Part shown: positions 49,244-58,300 of the stretch, piece after piece
How positions within the stretch are numbered: position 1 is the first letter of the stretch
Layout: each line of letters starts with the position of its first letter
Assembly (NCBI GenBank): GCA_964346765.1
Contig: CAYFWB010000006.1
Location: forward strand, 45,417-109,416
Source of the DNA: JBGSPQ01 sp964346765
GTDB lineage: Bacteria > Patescibacteriota > Gracilibacteria > UBA1369
Reading direction: 5' to 3'
Length of the DNA: 64,000 nt
The notes under the pieces: model-generated
What the model was told of the DNA's origin: nothing
The model's input: only the letters and a program-made list of their open reading frames with translations
The model's database searches: none
Position numbers and translations under genes: made by a program

Positions 49244-49369
49244 ATTGTGTTTTGATTATATATTATTAATGTTATTTTTTTATTGGTAATTAAACAGTTT
49301 CTTCCATATTGTGTTTTTATTATATATTATTATTATTGATTTTACATTGGTAATTAAACAGTTTCTTTC
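49240..49369. repeat. Two-copy direct repeat, 64-base period
   Basis: Copies begin at 49240 and 49304 with CCATATTGTGTTTT and end with GGTAATTAAACAGTTTCTT. The second copy contains the real last codons and stop of the kinase-like gene (ETV-stop). The first copy keeps a second version of that ending in front of the 48623 gene. The copies differ in the AT-rich middle. Confidence 0.8.
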
Positions 49370-52300
49370 GATTCCGTCGGTTTCGCTTTGCGGGTTTTTC
49401 TTTTGTTGGTAACTGTTTTTTTCGAAGTAACTCCTGGACCGGTCGGCTTTTTAATGTTAGCAGACCGGGTACTTGCGGATGTGTTCCTTTGAACCGCGCT
49501 GTCTAAAGGACCGGGTTGGTTAAGTCCCAACTCTTTTGTTAGCTCCTCAAGACTTACGGTCATTCTTTCCAAATATCCGGCTTCGCCGGCGACTGCCGGA
49601 TCTTTTGTGCCTTCCAAAAGGTCCTGAAATTGCCTATATCGTCTTTTTGTTGCTGGATTATTTGTCATAACGGGATCAATTTTTCGTTTTATAAAAGCTT
49701 CCAGCATTGCACCATGAGCTTTGACATCTTGTGCTCGTCCCATCCAAACATTCATCCCATCCAATGAAGCGGTCTTTCTCATAACTTCTCTTACAGCATC
49801 GGCAATTTCGTAACGTTCAAAGCAATAATCAAGGGTACGCGGCCAATCAACGCGAGTCGCACTGCTAAAGGGTATAGGATTATTGTCAAGAATTTTTGTT
49901 GTACGTGTCGCTCGCCCACCTTCGTTTACCGTGTATGTAATAATGTTCCCCGGTTTTATATCCGCATGAAAATAACCTCTATTCCAATACTCCAACGTAC
50001 CCGCTACCGATTCTCTATAGATTTGCATCCATTCATCCACTTTCATTTCATTCATAGCATGACGCAGATTTTTTGAATTGTTACCCGTTTCGTAAAGAAT
50101 GTAGCTATCCCCCACTTCCAACTGCTTTATAATGCTGGGATGATCCCAGTCGGTGACCATTGACGCGCCGATTCTTTCATCTTCAAATACTCTCAAAGAG
50201 GTGGGGTCTTGATGCGGTGTTTTATATGCTGCCTTGATTGCTTTGCCATTCTGTTCATATACAACATATGTTGCTACTCCCATTCCGCCTCTGCCCGCTT
50301 CTTCACCCAGGTATAATCTTCTGATTGAGCCGTCGGGCGCTTCCACCTTGATAGATCTTCCATCTAACAATGATTCTATTAGACGGTTTGACATTATGTC
50401 CTCCAGCTGGGAATTTTTTATAATACTGAATGCTTCGGGATCTCTTTTTGAAAGACGACTCAGCACCTGAGCCAGGTCATCATCAGCAGGGATTTCCTTA
50501 CCCTGAACGACTCTAGTAAGTGATTTTTCTATATTCGAAATTAAATCTTCACGGCGCGTGGTCTTGCGCATTGCCATGTAAGTACCAAAATCATTTTCAA
50601 CCATTTTATGAAACGCCCTGGCTTCCTCTATTTTTTTTGCTAGATTAACCGAACGAATGCCGGATTCTATTTGTACTTTGCCACTGCTGTTTTGAATAAT
50701 TTCCTCAAGTTTATCCAGTCCGTGTTTTGTAGTGAGCATTTCGTCAACCATGGCCGAGGTTAAAGGGGCGTGGCCATCTTTGGCGTTTTCAACAGCTTCG
50801 AGCAAACCTTCCGTAGTGCGTATTTTTTGATTTACAGAGTTAATACTTTCCGCCATTTCGGGAGTGGTTTTATTTAAACTGTTAAAGCTGTCTTCGAATT
50901 GCTTGGCCGCCTCCAAGAGACCGGGATTTTCGTCTTCAATTATTGTTTTTAGAGCATCGTCCGTGATGCCGGGATTTTCAGCTTTTACTTTTGCCTCAAT
51001 AGTTTTATAGCTGTTATAGGAGTCTATGCTTTTTGCCATTTCATCAGTAGAGGCGGTGGCACTTGTTACTTTTGCCGTTTCCGGCGGTTTGTTGGGATTG
51101 GGAATTTTTTCTCCGGGGGATGGATCATGTTTCACCGTGTCAGCTCTTTCCAAGGGTACTTGTTCGTTTTTTGCCGCTATTGTGTGCGCTTCTCCAATGT
51201 CATCAGCTTTGGGGGTAGCCGCGCCGGTGGCTTCGTCTGCTGTCGGGCTTTTCTTTGCTTTGGGGGTAGCCGCGCCGGTGGCTTCGTCTGTTGTCGGGCT
51301 TTTCTTTGCTTTGGGGGTAGCCGCGCCGGTGGCTTCGTCTGTTGTCNNNNNNNNNNNNNNNNNNNNNNNNNNNNNNNNNNNNNNNNNNNNNNNNNNNNNN
51401 NNNNNNNNNNNNNNNNNNNNNNNNNNNNNNNNNNNNNNNNNNNNNNGGGCTTTTCTTTGCTTTGGGGGTAGCCGCGCCGGTGGCTTCGCCGGCGTCGTCA
51501 AGGTGAGAGACGGCCTTTTTGCCTTTTGTGCGCGCCGCCGCCTTGCGGGCTGCGTCTGTTGTTTTGCGGGCGATATTGCCCGGCAATGCTACGGCTCCTT
51601 TTGCTCCGCTTTTTACGGCGGCGCCCGTGTATATGGCGGCCCCTTTGGTTCCCGCGACGCCGGCCTTGGCCATGGATCTGGTGACCCCCGCGCCGGCGGC
51701 CCTTGCCGCCGTGTAGGCGGTGGCTCCGGCTTTTCCGCCCGCTCCCAGCGCGCCCGCACCGGTAACAGTGGTGGCCACATTGGCAAACAGTTTGCCAATA
51801 CCCACGCCTATTCGTCCTTTTTTAAAATCCTCATATGAGATCAATGCTTTACCCATACCCTCCCAGGCTTCACCGGCACTTACATTTGGATTTAATCCAA
51901 CCAATGACCCGAGCCCCTTTGCCGTATCTATAGGATGTGCTGCCAGAGTAACTATCCCACCAGCCATTTCAAAAAGTCCGCCGGCAACACCTATGGTTGC
52001 CCCAACAATTTCCGTACGAGCACGGGCCAATACATATACACCCGTATTCATTTCGGGCCTGGCTCTTTCAAGTGTGTCGGAAAGCCAAGTAGCCTGATCC
52101 AATAAACCTTCGCCGGCCATATTGATGGCACCGCCAGCCATGGAAAGAGGTACGCCAATAGTAGCCTCGAAAGCACCCGTAACACCACTGGGCGGAGCTA
52201 AATTCACATTATTCAAAGCCGCCTGCTGACTTTTTAAGGAAGCAAGCACTCTGTCATTAGCCAGATTGTTTCTAAGCACGGCACTATCCACCTCTTCATC

Positions 52301-53740
52301 TATTGCATCATAATTATTAAACGCCTGCTCATAATATGATTTGATCTGTTCCTTGGTGGTGGCGAATTCTAGTTTTTCGGTTTCAAGATTTGCTATTGAA
52401 GCATCAAGCCCTGCTATAGCCGGTTCAACCTGTTGACTTAGATGAGTGCCCAAATTCAGACTTTTTTCCGCGGCTTCTTTTTCCGCTCCTTCAAGCTGAA
52501 CTACGGTTTCAGCATTGCCTTTCACTATTGTATTGGCGGCGTTCAAACCCGTACTCGCTTCGTTTCTCTTGCTCAATAATTGTTCCCTGGTTTGTTCCAG
52601 ATCGCTTCTGGCCCGATCAGACAAGTTTCTGTTTTGAAGAGCTCTCTCTACTTTAGTAATTGCAGAATCAAGCGCCCCGCTAAATTCCGTCAATTGTTCT
52701 TGTTTGTTCTTTGCCACTTCCGCTCTGCTTGTAAATGATTCTCTGTTTTCGCTGATGTTTTCTCTGTATGTATTCAAGTTATTCCTTGCGGTTTGCATTT
52801 CGCGCTGTCTGGCTTCCAATAATTGATATTGTGATCTTTTTTGTTCGCGCTCATCTTCAGTTTGATCGGACATGCTTGCAAACCTACGCATTCTTTCGTC
52901 TCTTTCCGCCATTTTTTTCTGCTTGAGCCGGTTGCTTACCTTACCCAATTCTTTACCATATTTGCTGATTTTATCTTTGGTGGCTTCGTATTTTTTTATC
53001 GCCGCCGCGACTTTGGCTTTGGATTCATTCAGCTTTCTTTGCATTTCAATTCTTTCCTGATCTTTTTCCGGATAAAGGTACGCCATGAACTGTTTGTGCG
53101 CGCGGACCCCTTTTCTAGCTGTGGCGTAACGGGCGTATTCCTTTTGAAAAGATTGAGACGTTTGCATTACGTTCGCGGCTTCTTGTTGTAAAGAAGCGTT
53201 CCAGCCGTTGTAGACGGAAAATTTTTGGTTCAGCCCCGGCAGATTATTGATATGTCCGGGATCTTCGGTTACTTCTTTTACCTCCAGCGGTTTTACATTT
53301 TTGGATGCTTTTTCTGCCGATTCGGCGCCTTCTCTGGCTTCTTTTACGGCGCGAATGTCTTCTTCTGTCGGAGCATTTTCACGCATTATTGTTCGTACCT
53401 TTGAAACCATGTCCACCCTGTACGCATTGAATTCCGCGGTGCTTAATCCTTTTTTTGCATCTTGTTCAAACCTGCCGGGTGACGCCAAAAAATAATCTAC
53501 GATTTCATCATGCAGTCTTTGGTTATATTCCGCCGGCAACTCTTCCAATTGCGCTGCGTGTCCGTCTATAATGCTGTTTGACTGTGATACAAGTCCATTG
53601 ATGTCCAGATCCGACCCTTCTTTTTCTTTTTTGGCTTTTACAGGTACTAATTCGCCTTCGTTCAGGCGCGGCATTCCCGCGAAGAATATGAGTCTTTTTG
53701 GTTGGAATTCGCTTTTTGTTTTTATTTTTGGTTTTCGCAT
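49354..53740 (-). CDS. Coiled-coil protein with tandem repeat and C-terminal protein kinase-like domain (interrupted by a gap)
   Basis: One gene of at least 1430 codons; the frame resumes beyond the gap only if the missing length fits. N-terminal 550 residues: mostly charged coiled coil (for example KNKQEQLTEFSGALDSAITK). Residues 550-740: Gly/Ala-rich hydrophobic stretches, perhaps membrane-associated. Then a 17-residue repeat, EATGAATPKAKKSPTTD, crosses the gap. The last 400 residues contain a Ser/Thr kinase fold: GEEAGRGGMGVATYVVYEQN (P-loop), AAYKTPHQD (likely VAIK Lys), GYFHADIKPGNIITY (catalytic loop, HAD in place of HRD) and TKILDNNPI (DNN in place of DFG, Asp kept). The key Asp, Lys and Asn are retained, so activity is plausible. 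A Lys/Thr-rich tail ends it. The small coiled-coil gene ends one base before its start. Confidence 0.75.
51206..51488 (-). repeat. 51-base tandem repeat within the kinase-like gene
   Basis: Units start at 51245 and 51296, with partial units at 51206 and 51447. Each encodes 17 residues, EATGAATPKAKKSPTTD. The 100-N gap begins exactly at a unit boundary and the sequence resumes at a unit start, so the copy number is unknown. Units are almost identical in DNA, so expansion is recent. Confidence 0.9.
51347..51446. other. Assembly gap (100 N)
   Basis: Exactly 100 N within the 51-base tandem repeat. As 100 is not a multiple of 3 it shifts the apparent frame. The real gap length must restore the frame used on both sides. 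Confidence 0.95.
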
Positions 53741-54049
53741 TTATAATTGTTCGATGATTTTTTTGGCTACTGCTTTTTCTTTGCGTTCGTAGTCATCTTT
53801 GATTTTTTTTGATGTTTTCTTTAAATATCGATTTAATTTTTTGTTAAACTTTTTGTCTTTTTGGAGATTGTCTTTGAGTAAATCGTCCTGTTTTTGTTTG
53901 CCTTGTTCAAGGGTATGCAAAAGCTTGTCCAGCCCTTTGCCCGGGAAATAATCAAGCTTTTTTATATATGCTTCAATTTCTTCTGATTTAAAGCAATATA
54001 GCTTATAGAAAAGTCCTTTTATTTTTTCGATTTTTTGTTTTCGATCCAT
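53741..54049 (-). CDS. Small basic coiled-coil protein
   Basis: A 102-residue, Lys-rich helical protein (QKIEKIKGLFYKLYCFKSEE, KKLNRYLKKTSKKIKDDYER). It has no family I recognise. It directly precedes the kinase-like gene with its stop adjoining that ATG, so the two are surely co-transcribed and may interact by coiled coils. Confidence 0.6.
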   Translation of the reverse strand: MDRKQKIEKIKGLFYKLYCFKSEEIEAYIKKLDYFPGKGLDKLLHTLEQGKQKQDDLLKDNLQKDKKFNKKLNRYLKKTSKKIKDDYERKEKAVAKKIIEQL

Positions 54050-54107
54050 ACTTAAAATTTACGGATATAATTTTATCCATATATTTTAGCACGTTTTGGT
54101 AGATTTT

Positions 54108-54782
54108 TCACTTTAATTCTTTGGTCTCTCTTTTTACATAAAAGATAAACGCGGTGAGCATAATCATACTGATAATAAATATGGATCCGGCAACACCATG
54201 AATCGCAAAAACTATATACTTTTCTTTTGCTTCAACGGTTGTGTTTAAAATGTCTACCCCCACGGCCCCTACTATTTCACCTTGTGAGTTTCTGATGGGG
54301 GCATAACCGGAAATATATGTTCCCCATTTGTCAGAAACAAAATCTTGTTCGGCGGTGGGATAAAAAACAAAAGATTCCAACATTAGAGGCGTGGTGCTTT
54401 TATAAACTTGTCCTATTTTCGCGGCGTCTTCTTCGTGCCCGTATGAACCATCCACAACAAATTCCACCAGATTTTCATCATGTTTTTTGTATGAATATAC
54501 GTAAATAATGTCGGGACTTGCGTTTTGTACTTTGTAAAAAAAATCTCTGATTTCTTTAAAATCTTCACTGTCTTCATCGCCGGGCTTGAGAAGATTGTGC
54601 CCGTCCCCATCAACATTTTGCGCCACCGCCGCCGCCAGATTCTTTGCCTCGTCCTGTATCAGCGATTTTAACGCGTCAACTGTAGCGAATCGCATTATAA
54701 AAATGCTTGTGACTAAAACCACAAACAAAAGTATCGTTGTGGCAACGATTATCTTGATCTGAAAACGTTTTTCTTTATTCAT
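54108..54782 (-). CDS. Membrane sensor protein with Cache-like domain, no output domain
   Basis: A 224-residue protein with two spans: residues 10-30 (IIVATTILLFVVLVTSIFIM) and 195-217. Between them is an extracytoplasmic domain of about 160 residues. Its DIIYVYSYKKHDENLVEFVV and GTYISGYAPIRNSQGEIVGA followed by VGVDI match the Cache/PDC sensor fold of kinases and chemoreceptors. The C-terminus ends about 7 residues after the second span (KRETKELK), so there is no HAMP, kinase, cyclase or methyl-accepting domain. It may signal through a partner, perhaps the kinase-like protein next to it. It lies 58 bases upstream of the coiled-coil gene on the same strand. Confidence 0.75.
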   Translation of the reverse strand: MNKEKRFQIKIIVATTILLFVVLVTSIFIMRFATVDALKSLIQDEAKNLAAAVAQNVDGDGHNLLKPGDEDSEDFKEIRDFFYKVQNASPDIIYVYSYKKHDENLVEFVVDGSYGHEEDAAKIGQVYKSTTPLMLESFVFYPTAEQDFVSDKWGTYISGYAPIRNSQGEIVGAVGVDILNTTVEAKEKYIVFAIHGVAGSIFIISMIMLTAFIFYVKRETKELK

Positions 54783-54929
54783 TTGAACTTGACTTCAACT
54801 TAGTTAATATAGTTTTTTTTATTAGTTTTGGCAATTTTTTATTGATGATAACCGGATGGTGGGGGTGCGTATATTTGCTTGAGCCTTATGTTTATGATAT
54901 AATTATTGGATTAAAAAACAGAAACAAAT

Positions 54930-55313
54930 ATGGATCCTAAAGCTAAAGACCAGGCTTATCTGGCAATGCAGAATCAGATTAAATCCACTCTGGTGCAAGC
55001 ATTCAAAATTAAGGCGATAGAGGTGGATGATTTATTGGCGATTTTGTTCATTCTTGGACAAACGGAAAATTCTTTTCAGTTGGAAACTTTTATTGAAATT
55101 TTCAGCGACTCTTTTCCTGTTTTGAAAGATTACGCGGTTTCGAAAAAATCGGATGCGAAGAGTGATCTGGATGAAAGAGTGAGAAAAATAGTGTCTAAAA
55201 TAGTGGCCACAGAACCTTTGAAAGCCACCGAAATCGCGAAAGCCGCCCTGAAAGCCGGCACTACCTGGGAAGAGTTAAAAAAACAGTTCCCGGAAATTGA
55301 AAACTACGAATAA
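54930..55313 (+). CDS. Hypothetical helical protein
   Basis: A 127-residue soluble, helical protein: IKSTLVQAFKIKAIEVDDLL and KIVATEPLKATEIAKAALKA are its clearest segments. Not recognised. It is divergent from the Cache sensor and followed 28 bases later by the giant protein gene, so probably in one operon with it. Confidence 0.6.
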   Translation: MDPKAKDQAYLAMQNQIKSTLVQAFKIKAIEVDDLLAILFILGQTENSFQLETFIEIFSDSFPVLKDYAVSKKSDAKSDLDERVRKIVSKIVATEPLKATEIAKAALKAGTTWEELKKQFPEIENYE

Positions 55314-55341
55314 AACAATTTATCAAAAACAAAAATCAAAA

Positions 55342-58300
55342 ATGGCAGATCCAAATAAAAAAGTTGCCACTGACCTGACACCGGAAGAAGAGGCTAAGAT
55401 TGAGACCGCGGTTCTGGGGCGGGAAAAGTTGAATAGGTTACGAAACCCGGATGTGATTGAACAAATAGTGAGTATTCTTAATGATGCGGATGCTTCTTTT
55501 GTTGATTCATTTAGCCGGATTAAAGTAATGGAAAGGATGAATTTGGATGCCGGGAATAAAAAACAATTGGATAAAAAAGTCACCGTGTTGATTAATAGCG
55601 CGCTTGAAAAAAAACGTGACAGTATTGAAGAAAAAATCGAAAAGCATAAGAGGAATATTGAAAAGAAGCGGGAAAAATTTTTACGAAGCTATGAATATAA
55701 CGATAAAAAGGAGGAGTTAGACGATGAAGTAAAGCAAAATACTAAAACAAAAAAGGAGGCGAAAAAGGCTTTAAAAGAATTTTTGGATGCAAATATTAAC
55801 TACGATTGCGCGGATGATTTTGAAATGGTCGAAAAGCTAGAAGACCTTTTATCGTTTATTGATAATCCACCGGAGCATATTTTTGATTTTGAAGAAGACG
55901 TAGCGGAACATGAAAAAACGAAAAAGGCCGAGGCTGAAAAAGAGGAAGAAGATAAGCAAAAACAAGAGGAGGAGGAACGGCAAAAGAAATTAAAAGAGGA
56001 AGAAGAATCGGCAAAACCAAAGACACCGCAGGAAATGGATGTAAAAAATCCCGATGACTTTAAAATACCGGCTGATATTGAAAATGCTGTTATGAAATGG
56101 TCGGCTGTTATTAATGACTTGGGAAGAAACCCTAAAGAGGGAGATAAGCTGTTTTGGAAACCTGTTAAGGAGGAGGCGGAACCCGTTGAACTTTCTGAGG
56201 ATGATATTAAAAAATATCAAGCATTTCAGGAATATTTTAAGAAAAGACCTTATGTTGAAAAGAAAATTATTGATTGGTTAAGTCTTGTAAATATCCAATT
56301 GCAAAAAATCGTATCAGACGAAAAAAAACCAATAGGTCCCGATGAGTTAAATAATAAAATTTCTGAAGCTGCAGAAGTTCTTATTCGTAAATTGGAAGAT
56401 GAAGGTGGTGAAAACAATGCACAACTATCTTCATCCGAAAGAGCGTTGCTTTACTATGTGCTTAAGGTTAAAAACAAATCGAAAGCGTTTGAAAAATTGC
56501 AGAATATTATTTATTTTAGGACCACCGTTGATATTCCGGGAAGGAAAGGTGTGTATGAAATTGCAAGAGATGAGGAAGGGAAAATGGCTATGGTTGGTTT
56601 GGATGACTTTTTAAATGATCATAAAACATATGGTGAGAAGATGATTTCTGATGCTCATGAGGTTTTGGGAAAATTGTATGAAAAATATGGAGAAGCATAT
56701 GGTGATAAAGAAGCGATGCGGAATGTTTTAATAGATGTTATTAAAACGCGCGGCGGCAAAGATCTGGATGTGGACGGCAAAAAAATCCCAAAGGGGTTAG
56801 CAAAGAAAATCTATACGGATATTTTGCTGGCTAAGGATCCGCATACCGGTGAAAAAGAGTTGATAGCTCTTTTGATAGCTTTCAAGGCTCAACCACCGGC
56901 TGTTTATGATATTTACGATGACACCAAGGGCTGGGTTCTGGGTCCGAAAAAAACAGGCATGTATGTGCTTAAGGACTTTGCAGTGGACGGGTCTATTTAT
57001 TCGGAAGTTAAAATGAAACTGGGTCTGAGTACTAAAAATATTAATGAATTTTTAATAAAAGTTTCTCCCTGGTTTGGAAAAATAAGAAGTATTATTGAAT
57101 CGACTGCGGACGGTGAATCCGTAAATATTGATGAAATAAAATTATTTTTGCCGGAATTTACGGAAGAAGATTTGTCCCTATTTAAAAAATTGATGGCTAT
57201 TCCTTTATGGCCGGATAAAGTCGGTCACGCTTATAAATACGCCAAATATCTGGATGAACTGGAAATTTATGTACCAGTTATTAAAGAAACCCAGGGGCCG
57301 GAGACGAAAGAGGTCAATGTTGCCTTTGTGAACGTGGATGAAAAATTGAAGAGGGTATCTGAAAGGCTAGCCGATGAAAGGCTGGATCAGGAACTTAAAG
57401 AGATTGGCCCGCAGGGCTGGAAAGAGCTTTATAAAGTGCATAAAATTGCCGGAAAATGGTGGAAGAGGAATGCGGCGGAGGGTTACAGAGATAAATATAA
57501 ACGTGAATATTTAGAAAGGATCAAAACCGATCCGGAGTATAGAGCTGATTTGATGAGACTTAACCGTGACGAGGTTAAGCCGGGGGGTCTGGGTGAAAAA
57601 TTGACAGAAGATACTCCTAAGGATGGTGATCAGCAAAGTTTAGAAAGGGATCTGGACGCGATCGCGGAGAGATTTGGCATTGCCTGGGAAACGGGTGAGG
57701 CCGGATCTTATCTGACTGAAAATGAAAGGTCTGTGGAAAATGTTGAGAATATTGAGATTCAAAACAGAATCAAACAAATTTGCAAAGATTATGAAAACAA
57801 TTTAATTGATGACGCGGGGTTCAGGCAAAGGATGAAGGCGGATGTGATTCCTTTGGTCAGGGCTCTACACGATCCGCCCGACGCGGCGATCGCGGCGTTT
57901 TTGGAGGAAACGGGGAATGAGAGAGATGACGTAGAGAAGTTTGGTCTGCTGGATAAGATGAAAGCGCATAAGGCGGGTTTGCTGGCGCTTGATATTGATA
58001 ATATGATGATTAATATTCGCGTGGGTAAAGCGCAAAATGTTGATGTTAAAACTCAGGTGAAAGATCTGGGGTTGATTGATCAGATGTCGCGCGGGTTTGT
58101 GGAAAGAATTCAACGCAACCGTTTTTTGGGCAGATTTTTGAGCCCGGGGACGGCGGCGGTGATGGGTTACGGCCTTGCAAATATGGCAGGGCAGGTTGCC
58201 ACAAGCAGTGTGGCCAGATATGGAACTTTGGCTACGGTTGGTATTTTGGCTCCTTCGCTTTGGCCCGCGGTGACGGGCATTGGAGCGGCTTGTCTGGTTG

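Noticed and set aside
51203..51501. Two separate overlapping genes ending at the gap in the kinase-like region
   Set aside because: The arbitrary 100-N spacer shifts the frame. Both sides encode the same 17-residue repeat in the same true phase, so one gene is much more likely.
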